Shown: positions 45,255 through 55,553 of the stretch, piece after piece
Layout of the letters: every line of letters starts with the position of its first letter
Numbering within the stretch: the stretch's first letter is position 1
Origin: Vibrio sp. BS-M-Sm-2
Lineage (GTDB): Bacteria; Pseudomonadota; Gammaproteobacteria; Enterobacterales; Vibrionaceae
NCBI RefSeq assembly: GCF_041504345.1
Contig: NZ_CP167894.1
Location: forward strand, 2,108,001 to 2,172,000
Reading direction: 5' to 3'
DNA length: 64,000 nucleotides
The notes under the pieces: generated by a model
What the model saw: the letters and a program-made list of their open reading frames with translations, nothing else
Database searches by the model: none
What the model was told of the DNA's origin: nothing
Made by a program: the position numbers and the translations under genes

Positions 45255-45641
45255 TTAGCCAAGTGGGGCTTGGACTTGTTGTAGTGTTTGGCTGAGATTC
45301 AAAAAACGCGCTTGGCCTTGAGGCTGCTGGCAGTAATGGCGTTTTAGATAAAATAGTGGTGAGTGAATAGAGTCTAGGCAGATATGACGAAAGGCGAAAC
45401 TGCGCTCAGGAGACTCAATCGCTTCAATCAAATGGAAGAAAACTTGGCGCAGGTACAGCTCGCACAACAAGATGTTTTCTTGGGCGGCGTGCTTTTCATA
45501 GTAAGCGGAAAGCGTCAGTGCGCACTCGATGTAGTCTCGAATCACAAATGGCTCATGGCCTTGCACTTGTTCTAATGAAACAAAGCGATCTTGTGCTTTG
45601 TAAAACCTCGAATAGAGACCCTGCTGTTCTTTCATCATCAT
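45255..45641 (-). CDS. Small protein upstream of fumC (FagA-like position)
   Basis: 128 residues, helical, soluble, rich in Gln/His/Cys: RFYKAQDRFVSLEQVQGHEP, YIECALTLSAYYEKHAAQEN, SFAFRHICLDSIHSPLFYL. No domain recognised. Directly behind a Fur box and 12 bp ahead of fumC. In Pseudomonas aeruginosa an iron-regulated operon fagA-fumC-orfX-sodA has a small gene of like size and place, so a FagA-type role is suggested, by context rather than by a demonstrated sequence match. Confidence 0.75.
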   Translation of the reverse strand: MMMKEQQGLYSRFYKAQDRFVSLEQVQGHEPFVIRDYIECALTLSAYYEKHAAQENILLCELYLRQVFFHLIEAIESPERSFAFRHICLDSIHSPLFYLKRHYCQQPQGQARFLNLSQTLQQVQAPLG

Positions 45642-45665
45642 TTACATCTCTTTATTGGATGTTAA

Positions 45666-45680
45666 TGATAATTATTATCA
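45666..45680 (-). promoter_or_regulatory. Fur box
   Basis: TGATAAT-T-ATTATCA, a perfect 7-1-7 Fur palindrome, 25 bp upstream of the small gene. Predicts repression of the fumC operon by Fe-Fur. Confidence 0.88.
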
Positions 45681-45734
45681 AATGAGATTTTAAAAACAAC
45701 CCTTTGTTTGTCTTTTTATAAAATGAAACGGGAA

Positions 45735-45766
45735 AAGAAAAAGCCGATACATAACGTATCGGCTTT
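45735..45766 (-). terminator. actP terminator
   Basis: AAAGCCGATAC-ATAAC-GTATCGGCTTT perfect stem with T run on the minus strand, 78 bp after actP. Confidence 0.9.
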
Positions 45767-45843
45767 CTGAGATTCAGTACCTAATCCCTACAATGTAAGT
45801 ACTGATTCATTTTTTGCTAAACATCTTTATTTAGTGGTCGTGC

Positions 45844-47547
45844 TTAGTGGTCGTGAGCTTCACCAGCACCTTTCGGGTATCGGATGTTCTCAACCATATC
45901 TTGTACGTCTTGTGGTACTTCAGCTGTTACTTTGTTTACAGCAATCGATACTACGAAGTTTAGACACATACCTAGCGTACCGATGCCTTCAGGGCTGATA
46001 CCAAACCACCAGTTTTCAGGTGTGCTTGCTGCTGGGTTGATGAACTTGAAGTAGATGATGTAGCTTGCTGTGAAGGCAATACCTGACAACATACCTGCAA
46101 TTGCGCCTTCCTTGTTCATCTTCTTGTAGAAGATACCTAGGATAATCGCTGGGAAGAAGGATGCTGCGGCTAAGCCGAAGGCAAACGCTACTACCTGTGC
46201 TACGAAGCCTGGTGGGTTAATACCCAAGTAACCAGCACCGACAATCGCGACCATGGCTGCTAGACGAGCGGCTAATAGCTCCTGCTTGTCGGTCATGTTT
46301 GGTCTGAAGCCTTTCTTCAGCAAGTCATGTGAAATCGACGTTGAGATTACCAATAGTAGACCCGCGGCTGTTGATAGTGCGGCTGCTAGGCCACCTGCTG
46401 CTAGTAGTGCTACAACCCAGTTTGGTAGTTTCGCTAGCTCTGGAGAAGCCAGTACGATGATGTCACGGTTAATCTTCATCTCGTTTCGTTCATCGCCCGA
46501 GTAGAACATTTTGCCATCGCCGTTCTTATCTTCCCAACCCACTAGGCCAGTGCTTTCCCAGTTTTTGTACCAGCTTGGTGCATCTGCTGCTGCGACACCT
46601 TGCATGTCAGGGCCGTTGATTGTTTCGATCATGTTTACACGAGCGAAGGCTGCAACACCTGGTGCTGTTGTGTATAGCAATGAGATGAATAGTAGAGCCC
46701 AACCCGCTGAGATACGAGCATCACGTACTTTTGGTACCGTGAAGAAACGAATGATTACGTGTGGAAGACCTGCAGTACCGACCATTAGAGCCGCACAGAT
46801 GAAGAATACATCCACCATGCTCTTGTTACCTTCGGTATAGGCGGTAAATCCGAGTTCTTCTGTGAGTCCATCCAGTTTATCAAGTAAGTAAACATCTGTG
46901 CCTGATAGCGTAGAACCCATACCAACTTGTGGAAGTGGGTTACCTGTCATCATAATTGATGTAAAGATTGCTGGAACAAGGAAGGCGAAAATGAGGACAC
47001 AGAATTGAGCTACCTGCGTATAAGTGATGCCTTTCATGCCACCAAGTACTGCGTAGAAGAACACAATACCCATACCAATGATGATACCTAGGTTAATGTC
47101 GACTTCTAGGAAACGAGAGAATACAACACCCACACCACGCATCTGACCTGCAACGTACGTAAACGATACAAAGATTGCACAGAATACCGCTACCATACGT
47201 GCTGTTTTCGAGTAGTAACGCTCACCGATGAAATCAGGAACCGTAAACTGACCAAACTTACGTAGGTAAGGTGCTAAACATAGTGCAAGTAGTACATAAC
47301 CACCTGTCCAACCCATTAGGTAAACTGCACCGTCGTAACCAACGAATGAGATGATACCTGCCATTGAGATGAATGATGCTGCCGACATCCAGTCAGCTGC
47401 AGTCGCCATGCCGTTTGCTACTGGGTGTACACCACCGCCAGCAACGTAGAACTCACTAGTAGACCCTGCACGAGCCCAGATTGCGATGCCGATATATACC
47501 GCGAAAGTAATACCGACGAGAATAAACGTCCAAGTTTGAATATCCAT
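45844..47547 (-). CDS. actP: Cation/acetate symporter ActP
   Basis: Sodium/solute symporter that imports acetate, inner membrane, 567 residues, about 13-14 TMs. Family marks: EFYVAGGGVHPVANGMATAA near the N-terminus and GGLAAALSTAAGLLLVISTS. A small insert around 300-370 (GWEDKNGDGKMFYSGDERNE) is common in marine versions. The C-terminal codons and stop are duplicated just downstream (CACGACCACTAAG twice), a harmless small repeat. Follows its small partner by 10 bp. Confidence 0.93.
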   Translation of the reverse strand: MDIQTWTFILVGITFAVYIGIAIWARAGSTSEFYVAGGGVHPVANGMATAADWMSAASFISMAGIISFVGYDGAVYLMGWTGGYVLLALCLAPYLRKFGQFTVPDFIGERYYSKTARMVAVFCAIFVSFTYVAGQMRGVGVVFSRFLEVDINLGIIIGMGIVFFYAVLGGMKGITYTQVAQFCVLIFAFLVPAIFTSIMMTGNPLPQVGMGSTLSGTDVYLLDKLDGLTEELGFTAYTEGNKSMVDVFFICAALMVGTAGLPHVIIRFFTVPKVRDARISAGWALLFISLLYTTAPGVAAFARVNMIETINGPDMQGVAAADAPSWYKNWESTGLVGWEDKNGDGKMFYSGDERNEMKINRDIIVLASPELAKLPNWVVALLAAGGLAAALSTAAGLLLVISTSISHDLLKKGFRPNMTDKQELLAARLAAMVAIVGAGYLGINPPGFVAQVVAFAFGLAAASFFPAIILGIFYKKMNKEGAIAGMLSGIAFTASYIIYFKFINPAASTPENWWFGISPEGIGTLGMCLNFVVSIAVNKVTAEVPQDVQDMVENIRYPKGAGEAHDH

Positions 47548-47557
47548 GTTCTAGCCT

Positions 47558-47824
47558 CTAGTCTTCCTGTACGTTGTATTTTTTGTCGAGCGCATTCATG
47601 CGAACAACGTAAATAAATATCAGCGCCACGAAGGTGTATATCGAACCTTGCTGAGCGAACCAAAACCCTAGCTTGAACCCGCCAAACTGAACGGTATTGA
47701 GGGCATCCACAAATAAGATGCCAGCGCCGTAAGACACTGCAAACCAGACCGCGAGCAGTGTTCCCATAATTCCCAAGTTTTCCTTCCAGTAGGCTTGAGC
47801 ATGTTCCGTAGATTCGAACGCCAT
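47558..47824 (-). CDS. DUF4212 symporter small subunit
   Basis: 88 residues, two membrane helices (IMGTLLAVWFAVSYGAGILF; FAQQGSIYTFVALIFIYVV), with N-terminal WKENL. Paired with ActP-type symporters; equivalent in place to YjcH of E. coli acs-yjcH-actP. First gene of the actP operon. Confidence 0.9.
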   Translation of the reverse strand: MAFESTEHAQAYWKENLGIMGTLLAVWFAVSYGAGILFVDALNTVQFGGFKLGFWFAQQGSIYTFVALIFIYVVRMNALDKKYNVQED

Positions 47825-48262
47825 TGCCTTCTCCTTTATTTCGTTTCCGTAGAAACTGTTTCTGTAGAAAATTACCGTGTTAACGTAATGTTACGACTTA
47901 GAATGTAGCAAGGATAAGTAAAGTGATCTGTGCAACTTTAGTCGGGACGCTATTAGCGCTAATCCACTGAAATATGGGAGTTAGAAGGCATAACCATAGA
48001 AAAATGTGATGTTGCAATGTTGTTAAATTAGCCTAAGGTCTAACAAAAACGTATGAATTAGGCGGCGAGTCATAAAATTTAACAACTAAATGACCGAGAA
48101 ACGGTATTTAGTCCTGCCTATGACACGAAGCGAAACATAAGTTTGTTATAGTAACTACGGTACTTTCACCGGCTGTGACTTGCTTAACGGCATAAGATCA
48201 ACAAGCTAGTGGCAAAAGATCAACAGGCTTAAAGCTCGAGTTTTATTCTTTGGGGGAACGAA
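47825..48262. other. Divergent promoter region of actP and the antiporter gene
   Basis: 438 bp between divergent genes, with a GGGGGA ribosome site at its right end. Should hold the CrbR/CRP-type control of actP. A half CRP-like TGTGA lies near 48007, too weak to call. No small gene seen. Confidence 0.5.
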
Positions 48263-50014
48263 TTGGACGCAATAACCATTAATCACTTATTTTTGACTGG
48301 TGCCGTACTCATCGCCATCAGTGTACTTTTCTCACAAGTGTCCTCTCGATTGGGCGTTCCTATTCTTTTGATCTTCCTTTTCGTTGGCATGTTAGCCGGT
48401 GAAGATGGGCCCGGTGGCATCAATTTCGACGACTACTCCCTCACTTACTTGGTGAGTAACCTTGCGCTTGCCGTGATCCTGCTTGATGGCGGTATGCGAA
48501 CTAAGGTCGCTAGCTTTAAGGTCGCTTTTTGGCCGTCGCTCTCGCTGGCGACGATAGGTGTCGCATGTACTGCAACCCTAACGGGCTTAATGGCGGCTTG
48601 GCTGTTCGATCTGTCATTGATGCAGGGTATCTTAGTTGGTGCGATTGTGGGTTCGACCGATGCAGCTGCGGTATTTTCTTTGTTGAAAGGGCAGAGCCTC
48701 AATGAACGTGTTGGCTCAACCCTAGAGATCGAATCCGGTACCAATGACCCAATGGCGGTGTTCCTGACGGTGACCTTAATTGCGCTGCTGGGCACTCCTG
48801 ATGCTGAAATGGGGATGAACTTCCTACTGAAAAGCTTCGCGATGCAGTTTGGTATCGGCACTCTTATCGGCCTTGGTGGGGGCTGGGTGCTATGGAGTCT
48901 TATCAATCGAGTGCAACTGGCTGATGGTCTTTACTCTATTCTGGTGCTCAGTGGCGGTGTGGCTCTGTTTGCGTTCTCTAACATGCTTGGCGGCAGCGGT
49001 ATCTTATCGATCTACCTCGTTGGCTTGTTCATTGGTAATCGTCCAACTCGCTCTCGACACTCTATCCTTAATGTTCTTGATGGCATGACGTGGCTAAGCC
49101 AGATCGTGATGTTCTTGGTTCTGGGATTATTGGTGACGCCATCGACATTGATGGACATTGCACTTCCTGCGTTAGCATTGGCTTTCGGTATGATTTTGTT
49201 TGCTCGCCCGTTGTCTGTTTGGTTGGGTTTACTGCCGTTCAGAAGCTTTACCACCAAAGAACGTTGGTTTGTTTCTTGGGTAGGTTTACGTGGCGCTGTG
49301 CCGATCATTTTGGCGGTGTTCCCGATGATGGCTGGCCTGCCTAATGCCCAGCTTTACTTCAATATCGCCTTCTTCGTGGTTATGGTTTCGCTGATTGTTC
49401 AGGGCGGTAGCTTGATGAAAGTTGCGAGGTTGGCTCAGGTGACCTTACCACCGACACCAACCCCAATTTCTCGTACCGGCATGGAGATTTATCCGACCAG
49501 TGAGTGGGAGATGTTTGTCTACAAGCTGAAAGAGGAAAAGTGGTGTGTTGGTGAACCGCTTAAGCGTTTGTCCATGCCTGAAGGGACACGAATTACGGCA
49601 CTGTTTAGAAAAGATGCTTTGCTTCACCCATCGGGTAGCACCGTGTTAGAGGCGAACGATATTCTTTGTGTGCTTGGCCAAGATAAAGACCTAGATAGCT
49701 TAAGTGCGCTATTCAGTGAGGCTCCTCTAGCTGAAGAGACCGCTCGATTCTTTGGTGATTTCTTCTTGGATGTCGAACTATCGGTTGGAGCGGTCAGTGA
49801 TTGTTATGGTATTGAACTGGGCTCGGAAGAAGAGCGAGAAATAACGCTAAAACAATTGGCTGAGCGAGAGCTTGGTGCACATCCTGTATTAGGCGATAGT
49901 TTTGTGTGGCATGACATTACTTGGGTGGTTGCAGAGATAGATGATCATAAAGTCGTCAGGTTGGGTTTATGTTTACCAAAGACGACTTTAGAAGAGGATA
50001 TCAGTGAAGCTTAG
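48263..50014 (+). CDS. nhaP2: Potassium/proton antiporter, NhaP2/CvrA type
   Basis: CPA1 family K+/H+ exchanger, inner membrane, 583 residues, ~12 TMs. A TTG start with GGGGGA 5 bp upstream gives [11 protein letters not shown], as in the V. cholerae protein. [30 protein letters not shown] (ion-binding Asp) and [16 protein letters not shown] are typical. C-terminal TrkA_C-type regulatory domain (about 405-485) and a further soluble domain. The stop overlaps the 3' end of the convergent regulator by 4 bp. Confidence 0.92.
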   Translation: MDAITINHLFLTGAVLIAISVLFSQVSSRLGVPILLIFLFVGMLAGEDGPGGINFDDYSLTYLVSNLALAVILLDGGMRTKVASFKVAFWPSLSLATIGVACTATLTGLMAAWLFDLSLMQGILVGAIVGSTDAAAVFSLLKGQSLNERVGSTLEIESGTNDPMAVFLTVTLIALLGTPDAEMGMNFLLKSFAMQFGIGTLIGLGGGWVLWSLINRVQLADGLYSILVLSGGVALFAFSNMLGGSGILSIYLVGLFIGNRPTRSRHSILNVLDGMTWLSQIVMFLVLGLLVTPSTLMDIALPALALAFGMILFARPLSVWLGLLPFRSFTTKERWFVSWVGLRGAVPIILAVFPMMAGLPNAQLYFNIAFFVVMVSLIVQGGSLMKVARLAQVTLPPTPTPISRTGMEIYPTSEWEMFVYKLKEEKWCVGEPLKRLSMPEGTRITALFRKDALLHPSGSTVLEANDILCVLGQDKDLDSLSALFSEAPLAEETARFFGDFFLDVELSVGAVSDCYGIELGSEEEREITLKQLAERELGAHPVLGDSFVWHDITWVVAEIDDHKVVRLGLCLPKTTLEEDISEA

Positions 50015-50649
50015 TTGTGGACTTCTTGTAGCAAGATAACCGCCTGAGTTCGGTTTTTCACATCCAGTTTACGGAAGATGGCTGTCATATGTGCCTTGAT
50101 GGTCGCTTCCGAAACATTCAATTCATACGCGATTTGCTTGTTCAGCAGGCCGTCTGAAAGCATCCCTAATACCTTGTATTGCTGAGGCGTCAATGTGGAA
50201 AGCTTTTCCGCAAGGTCGCTACAGGCTGCATTGTTGGTGATCAGCCCTTCAGGAAAGAACGGGTCGCCATTCAGCACTTGATTGAGTGCGCTGACCAATT
50301 CACGCATATCACTCGACTTAGGAATAAAGCCAAAGGCACCATGGCTCTTCACTTGAGTGACAACGCTGGCATCCTCGCTGGCAGAGATCACTACAATCGG
50401 TAAATCTGGGTATTCAGCACGCAGTTGAATTAAGCCAGACATCCCATTGGCACCCGGCATCTTAAGGTCGAGAAGCAACAGGTCTGGTTCATCTTCTTTC
50501 TTTAGCAGAGTCAGTAAGGCATCGAGGGAATCAGCCTCAAGCAGGTTCGCACCACTGATCGCCATATGAACTGACTGAAACAGGGCGTTGCGAAAGAGAG
50601 GATGGTCATCAGCAATGATGATGGTATAGGTCGAGTCCATGACGTTCAT
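50011..50649 (-). CDS. crbR: LuxR-family response regulator, CrbR-type
   Basis: 212 residues. Receiver domain with acidic pair [12 protein letters not shown], phospho-Asp in [16 protein letters not shown] and Lys in GFIPKSS; then a NarL/LuxR helix-turn-helix ([38 protein letters not shown]). V. cholerae CrbR is this type and activates acs. An ATG three codons later (50640) may be the true start; neither has a clear ribosome site. Linked to crbS by function, 6 kb away. Confidence 0.82.
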   Translation of the reverse strand: MNVMDSTYTIIIADDHPLFRNALFQSVHMAISGANLLEADSLDALLTLLKKEDEPDLLLLDLKMPGANGMSGLIQLRAEYPDLPIVVISASEDASVVTQVKSHGAFGFIPKSSDMRELVSALNQVLNGDPFFPEGLITNNAACSDLAEKLSTLTPQQYKVLGMLSDGLLNKQIAYELNVSEATIKAHMTAIFRKLDVKNRTQAVILLQEVHN

Positions 50650-50774
50650 ACTTTTAACAATTTAGTTAATATTTATTATCATCCTGATTGAGTATGTGGA
50701 CAATATCTATGCATTAAAAGTCTGAACCATATCGACTTTTATCCCCGGAATAAGAAAGCGTTACTCTGAATAGC

Positions 50775-50820
50775 AAAAAAGCCGCACTGCCATCTCGTTA
50801 CGGAGGGGCGGTGCGGCTTT
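50775..50820. terminator. Terminator upstream of crbR / after dsbD
   Basis: AAAGCCGCACTGCC...GGCGGTGCGGCTTT long stem with T run on the minus strand; ends dsbD transcription before crbR. Confidence 0.85.
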
Positions 50821-50851
50821 CGATTCGGCTATATTTTAGTGAATATTACCG

Positions 50852-52669
50852 TTATAGCTGGTGGTTTTGCATGTGTTTTAAGAATACATCGGCAGGCATA
50901 AAACCGGTTACACGAGCATTTGGAACATGGTTACCCTCACCATCCCAGAACTCAATCGTCGGTAAGCCGAGCACCTGTAATTGTTTAAGAAGTTCAATGT
51001 CTTGAGGCATGTTTCTCGTTACATCCGCTTGTAGCAGTACGAAGTCAGAAAGCTTGTTTTCCACATCAGCTTGGTGGAAGGTGTACTTCTCGAACTCTTT
51101 ACACGCCACACACCAATCGGCGTAGAAATCGAGCATTACAGGCTTACCCAGTTTCTTGGCTTCGATGAGCTGGATTTCTAATTCTTCAACCGTGTTGATG
51201 CGTGCAAATTGGATTTGCTGTTCAACCACCACGCTCTTTTCTGCAAACCAGTAATTCAATGCGGGTTGTGCAGAAGCAAACAGACCAAGCATTGCGATGA
51301 TGCCCACAGCGCTCTGCTTCCAGCCGCCAAATGGCAGTGCATTCTTGCTGTGATACAACCAACCGAAGGCAATGAAGCCAAGGCCAGACCAAAGCACGGT
51401 TGCCCATAGCTCTGGGATGATGCGCTCTAGCAGGAAGATAGGCGCTGCCAGCAAGATAAAGCCGAATACGATCTTCACCTTATCCATCCAGCTGCCTGCT
51501 TTTGGCAGTAGCTTATTACCAAATACCGCAACCAAGAGCAGCGGGATACCCATACCCATAGCTAACGCATACAGAGCAATCGCACCGGTAAATAGGTCGC
51601 CACTCTGAGCTACATACAGCAGCGCACCTGACAATGGCGCCGTGGTACAAGGTGAACATACCAAGCCAGAGATAGCGCCCATCGCGAACACGCCCAAGCT
51701 ATTGCCACCTTGCTGCTTGTTGCTTTGATTGTTAAGCCAAGTTTGGATGCTGCTTGGCAGTTGCAGGTTATAAACGCCAAACATTGACATCGCTAACGCC
51801 ACGAATAGAACACTCAGCGCGATCAGCACGTAAGGGTGTTGCATAGCAGCTTGGAACTGCATGCCTGCAGAAGCAACCACTAAACCTAATAAGGTGTAGG
51901 TTAACGCCATGCCTTGCACATAGATGAAGGACAACATCAAAGCGCGACCTTGGCTGAGCTTGCCGCCACCCAATACGATACCCGTCAGAATTGGGTACAT
52001 AGGCAGAACGCACGGCGTAAAGGCTAAGCCAACACCGAGTGCTAAGAATAATAATGGAGTCCACCAACTGTCACCGAGTTTATCGGCTAGGCTCGCTTCT
52101 TTTGAAACGGGTGCGCTTGATTGTGGTGTCGTGTTATTTGCCACATCTGCTTTTGGAGAAGCAACTTGTGGTGCGGTGTTCGCTTGGTTGCTGGTAGTGT
52201 CGCTTGAACCCGTTGCTTCAAACGGTGCTATGTCGATTACTCGAGTTTCTGGTGGGTAGCAGAAACCAGCATCTGCACAGCCTTGATACTTAACGATCAG
52301 CTGTGAGCCATCTTGGTAACTCTGTAGCGGAACTTGCACGAATAACGGCTGAGTATAAATGCTCACCTCACCGAAGAATTCATCTTGGTGTGGTTGGCCA
52401 TCTTCCATTTCAACGTTGCCGATAGCGAGGTTTTGGCCAGTGAACGAGAGGCTATGTTGATAGAGGTAGTAGCCCTCTTTTACTTGCCAGTCGAGAAGGA
52501 CCTTGCCGTCTTGCTGGTAGTAATTGAAAGGGAAAGCTTGGTCTACAGGGACAAAACCGTTGTTATTGCCTCCGAAGCTTGGCTCGGCGTTGTCGTTTCC
52601 AAAAAGCGCCCACGCAGGCTGGGTGAACAGGGAAACGCAAACAAAAAGTAATGTGGCAAGTCGTCGCAT
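50852..52669 (-). CDS. dsbD: Thiol:disulfide interchange protein DsbD
   Basis: Moves reducing power from cytosolic thioredoxin to the periplasm, 605 residues. Signal peptide ([21 protein letters not shown]), N-terminal alpha domain with [10 protein letters not shown], a central 8-TM beta domain with [12 protein letters not shown] and [10 protein letters not shown] cysteines, and a C-terminal thioredoxin-like gamma domain with WCVACKEF. A low-complexity Ser/Thr/Ala linker separates alpha and beta. Confidence 0.96.
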   Translation of the reverse strand: MRRLATLLFVCVSLFTQPAWALFGNDNAEPSFGGNNNGFVPVDQAFPFNYYQQDGKVLLDWQVKEGYYLYQHSLSFTGQNLAIGNVEMEDGQPHQDEFFGEVSIYTQPLFVQVPLQSYQDGSQLIVKYQGCADAGFCYPPETRVIDIAPFEATGSSDTTSNQANTAPQVASPKADVANNTTPQSSAPVSKEASLADKLGDSWWTPLLFLALGVGLAFTPCVLPMYPILTGIVLGGGKLSQGRALMLSFIYVQGMALTYTLLGLVVASAGMQFQAAMQHPYVLIALSVLFVALAMSMFGVYNLQLPSSIQTWLNNQSNKQQGGNSLGVFAMGAISGLVCSPCTTAPLSGALLYVAQSGDLFTGAIALYALAMGMGIPLLLVAVFGNKLLPKAGSWMDKVKIVFGFILLAAPIFLLERIIPELWATVLWSGLGFIAFGWLYHSKNALPFGGWKQSAVGIIAMLGLFASAQPALNYWFAEKSVVVEQQIQFARINTVEELEIQLIEAKKLGKPVMLDFYADWCVACKEFEKYTFHQADVENKLSDFVLLQADVTRNMPQDIELLKQLQVLGLPTIEFWDGEGNHVPNARVTGFMPADVFLKHMQNHQL

Positions 52670-52844
52670 ACTATTTAGTCATCAAAATGGAGTTGAAGGT
52701 ATCTTAACTCAATCAGACCGTAATAGTTTGTGATTAGTTTCATCGACCAGCAAATATCCGCTAGGGCGGGTGAGCCACTTTCTTAGGCAGTCGAGAGAGG
52801 GTTAGCTGCGCAACTGCAGTGAACAGCCCTTGCCAATAAGACAT

Positions 52845-53333
52845 TTAGGCAACACCTAAGCGTGCTCTTACTACTTGTTCACAAGCATCAATGTTCATCG
52901 TGTCTTTTGGAATAATGAGCACGGTGTCATTGCCGCCAACCGTACCGATAATCTCGGTATGTGGGTCGATATCGACTAATCTTGCGACCAACTGTGCGCA
53001 ACCAGGGTTTGTTTTTACAATCACCATCGCTTGGTTGTGAGTAATTAATTCGATTTGTGATGAGATTGAGGCATCGACACGCACAGGCGCGCTTTCAACC
53101 GTGATGCAGTAAACCTTTTTGCCACAGGCATTCTGAATTTTGACAACGCCAAGCTGTGACAAAATGCGAGAGACGGTCGATTGGCTAATGCCTGTATAGC
53201 CAATATCGACGAGTTTCTCGCGCAGTTGGTTCTGGGTCGAGAAGCTTTGCTGTTGTAGTAAGCGTTTGCACGCGGCAGTCAGTGTTTTATCTTCAGCTGA
53301 ATACAAGCAACCGTGCTCAGTGATTGGGTTCAT
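52845..53333 (-). CDS. argR: ArgR-family arginine repressor
   Basis: Arginine-sensing hexameric repressor/activator, 162 residues from the ATG at 53331-53333 (AAGGAG 6 bp upstream; the frame is open further to 53375). N-terminal winged helix with SQSTVSRILSQLGVV; C-terminal arginine-binding domain ending with GTVGGNDTVLIIPKDT. Vibrio also has an ArgR near mdh by recall, so this copy beside pyrBI and the arc genes may be a dedicated regulator of arginine catabolism. Confidence 0.9.
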   Translation of the reverse strand: MNPITEHGCLYSAEDKTLTAACKRLLQQQSFSTQNQLREKLVDIGYTGISQSTVSRILSQLGVVKIQNACGKKVYCITVESAPVRVDASISSQIELITHNQAMVIVKTNPGCAQLVARLVDIDPHTEIIGTVGGNDTVLIIPKDTMNIDACEQVVRARLGVA

Positions 53334-53659
53334 GAACAACTCCTTAAGGTCAACGTGTTGATATCGCTTGTCCATAGCGCAGAACGCACTCCCAAAGCCG
53401 TAGAGTACGATTGTTAATTAGGGCTTACCGATGAACCCCGAAATAAGAGGGAGGGTATGCGAGATGTATGATCATCTATGCATTGAGTTTACCACTAAAG
53501 GATAGTTATCTTTTTGAAGGCGATCACCAAACAAAATTCTGGTTAATTGCTTTTATTGTGGAGTTTTATTCTTTGGTTAAGTGGATATTTATTCCGCGTT
53601 GGGAATAAATATCCATAACTTATAAAGGGTTTTTGTTGCGGAGGTAATAGCGCTAAGGG
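53334..53659. other. Intergenic region between pyrI and argR
   Basis: 326 bp, promoter region of argR, holding the palindrome at 53583-53614. No gene. Confidence 0.5.
53583..53614. promoter_or_regulatory. Perfect 13-bp palindrome upstream of argR
   Basis: GGATATTTATTCC and GGAATAAATATCC around a 6-nt centre. No U run follows on the minus strand, so it is poor as a pyrI terminator. The TATTTATTC cores resemble ARG-box halves and could bind ArgR for autoregulation. Confidence 0.5.
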
Positions 53660-54124
53660 TTAGCGAATTTCACTCATGATCTCGCGAGAGAATACTTTTT
53701 CACAGTAGTGACATTTTAGTTGCACGTTTTCCTGTTTAAGCTGAACTTTAAAGCTACTTTCAACAGGCTCACCGTGTGAAATACAGTTGCTATTTGGGCA
53801 AGCGAACACACTATTGATTTGGTCTGGCAGTACCAGTGTTAACTTGTTGACCACCTTGTACTCTTCAATTTGATTCACCGTCGCTTGCGGAGCATACAGA
53901 GCCAATTGGTTGGCTTGTTCTTTGGTTAGAAAGATGTTCTCAATCTTGATCAGATCTTTATGACCCAGTGCTGATGATGGCAAATTTAATCCCATGGTGA
54001 TGCGTTGCTCGGTCTTGTGCAATTTAAACAGCTTGAGGATTTTGATCCCAAGGTGAGCAGGGATGTGGTCAATGACGCTGCCGTTACGAATGGCTTCTAC
54101 TTGTAGCTGAGTTTGTTTAACCAT
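53660..54124 (-). CDS. pyrI: Aspartate carbamoyltransferase regulatory chain
   Basis: Allosteric subunit of ATCase, binds CTP/ATP, 154 residues. N-terminal effector domain ([20 protein letters not shown]) and zinc domain with four Cys: CPNSNC...CHYC, contacting PyrB. 15 bp after pyrB. Confidence 0.97.
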   Translation of the reverse strand: MVKQTQLQVEAIRNGSVIDHIPAHLGIKILKLFKLHKTEQRITMGLNLPSSALGHKDLIKIENIFLTKEQANQLALYAPQATVNQIEEYKVVNKLTLVLPDQINSVFACPNSNCISHGEPVESSFKVQLKQENVQLKCHYCEKVFSREIMSEIR

Positions 54125-54139
54125 GACTGTTTCTCCTGC

Positions 54140-55069
54140 TTATAAAGTGTCGTTTAGAACTAGGGCTAATAGGGCTTCGCGAGCATACACACCATTTTCA
54201 GCTTGCTCGAAGTAGTAAGCGTGTGGCGTTTTATCTACATCAGTTGTGATTTCGTCGACACGTGGTAGTGGGTGAAGCACTTTCATGTTTTGGCGTGCAT
54301 CTTTCAGCGTATCAGCTGTTAGAATGTAAGCCGATTTCATGTGCGCGTATTCTGATGCATCAAAGCGCTCTTTCTGTACGCGAGTCATGTACAGAACATC
54401 CAGCTCAGGCACCACTTCTTCAATGCTGCTGTGGGTGCTGTATTGGATACCCATCTCTTCCAGTTCTTCACAGATGTAATCAGGCATCGCTAACACTTCT
54501 GGCGCAATAAAGAAGAAACGTACGTTATTGAATTTTGATAGTGCTTGCGTCAATGAGTGTACGGTGCGGCCATATTTTAGGTCACCAACGAATGCCACAT
54601 TGAGGTTGTCGAGCGTGCCTTGCGTTTCGTAAATCGAGAATAGATCCAACAAGGTCTGTGTTGGGTGCTGATTGGCACCATCGCCACCATTCACAATTGG
54701 CACACCGTTAGAGAACTCAGAGGCTAAACGTGCTGCGCCTTCTTGTGGATGACGCATCACAAAGGCATCAACGTAAGAAGAGATAACTTGCACCGAATCG
54801 GCAAGTGTTTCGCCTTTTTTCGCCAATGACGTGTTACCGCCATTATCAAAACCGATGACAGTGCCACCTAGGCGTTGAACTGCGGTTTCAAATGAAAGGC
54901 GAGTTCGAGTTGAAGGCTCAAAGAAGCAGCTCGCAACCACCTTATTTTTCAGCAGCTCTGGGTTTGGCTCTGCTTTGAGTCTTGCTGCAGTATCGACGAT
55001 AAGCTCCAGTTCATCACGAGAGAGCTCTGGAATGGAGATGATGTGCTTGTTAAATAACGAATGCGCCAT
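54140..55069 (-). CDS. pyrB: Aspartate carbamoyltransferase catalytic chain
   Basis: Committed step of pyrimidine synthesis: carbamoyl phosphate plus aspartate. 309 residues from the ATG at 55067-55069 ([13 protein letters not shown]). Carbamoyl-P loop [31 protein letters not shown] and [13 protein letters not shown] intact. The frame is open upstream through the attenuator but that stretch is leader, not protein. Confidence 0.97.
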   Translation of the reverse strand: MAHSLFNKHIISIPELSRDELELIVDTAARLKAEPNPELLKNKVVASCFFEPSTRTRLSFETAVQRLGGTVIGFDNGGNTSLAKKGETLADSVQVISSYVDAFVMRHPQEGAARLASEFSNGVPIVNGGDGANQHPTQTLLDLFSIYETQGTLDNLNVAFVGDLKYGRTVHSLTQALSKFNNVRFFFIAPEVLAMPDYICEELEEMGIQYSTHSSIEEVVPELDVLYMTRVQKERFDASEYAHMKSAYILTADTLKDARQNMKVLHPLPRVDEITTDVDKTPHAYYFEQAENGVYAREALLALVLNDTL

Positions 55070-55111
55070 AACGGGTCTTCCTTTTTCTATGCATACAGTC
55101 AAATTGCGGAC

Positions 55112-55142
55112 AAAAAAAAGCCCCCTAAAAATAGGAGGCTTC
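55112..55142 (-). promoter_or_regulatory. pyrBI attenuator hairpin
   Basis: On the minus strand AAGCCTCCTA-TTTT-TAGGGGGCTT followed by a run of T, 43 bp before pyrB. A strong intrinsic terminator in front of the first gene indicates transcription attenuation, as known for pyrBI of E. coli. Confidence 0.85.
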
Positions 55143-55175
55143 GAAACGATCAATAGAGCAAAATAAAAATGACAC
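55125..55175 (-). CDS. pyrL: Candidate pyrBI leader peptide
   Basis: GTG-initiated 16-residue frame reading [16 protein letters not shown], Phe-rich (UUU codons), with its TAG inside the attenuator hairpin. A ribosome following the polymerase closely when UTP is low would melt the hairpin. This is the layout of E. coli pyrL, though that peptide is longer. The ribosome site is weak; another GTG four codons upstream is in frame. Confidence 0.5.
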   Translation of the reverse strand: MSFLFCSIDRFEASYF

Positions 55176-55553
55176 TAACGCCACTCTTTGGCGTGTAGTT
55201 TGACAATTATGTGCGACAGAACTGCGGTTCATTTTTTGCTCTCTTTAGACAAATTGCGGAGGATTATACTCAGATAAAAAGGCCATGCAATACTTTCTGT
55301 AAAGTATTCATTTAATGGATTTTTATGCGAAATCACGTCCGTTTGTAGCTTCCATTTAAGCCTTTGTCGGAACTGCGAATCTCAGGGTTTTTCAGGTAAT
55401 AATCTTTTTTAGTACATGAAAAAAAATGCGGGTTTTATCCAAGGTCAAAATCCCAAGAACGCCACCCGCATTTCCCTGTTATTGCACTTAACTTGTCAAT
55501 GTCTTGCGAACAAGTGAGTGCTTAATTTTTTAACTTCGTAACTTTTTAATTTA
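55176..55553. other. pyrB promoter and argF 3' region
   Basis: 378 bp with pyrBI promoter sequence and the argF operon terminator (55419-55473); nothing else seen. Confidence 0.5.
55419..55473 (-). terminator. Terminator of the arcA-arcC-argF operon
   Basis: AAATGCGGGT (55424-55433) pairs with ACCCGCATTT (55464-55473); a run of T follows on the minus strand. The loop is long. Confidence 0.7.

Noticed and set aside
48000..48030. CRP site upstream of actP
   Set aside because: Only a single TGTGA half is visible; no second half at the right spacing.
48445..48906. 153-residue minus-strand ORF
   Set aside because: Antisense shadow of the antiporter gene; Pro/Ser-rich composition typical of such shadows.
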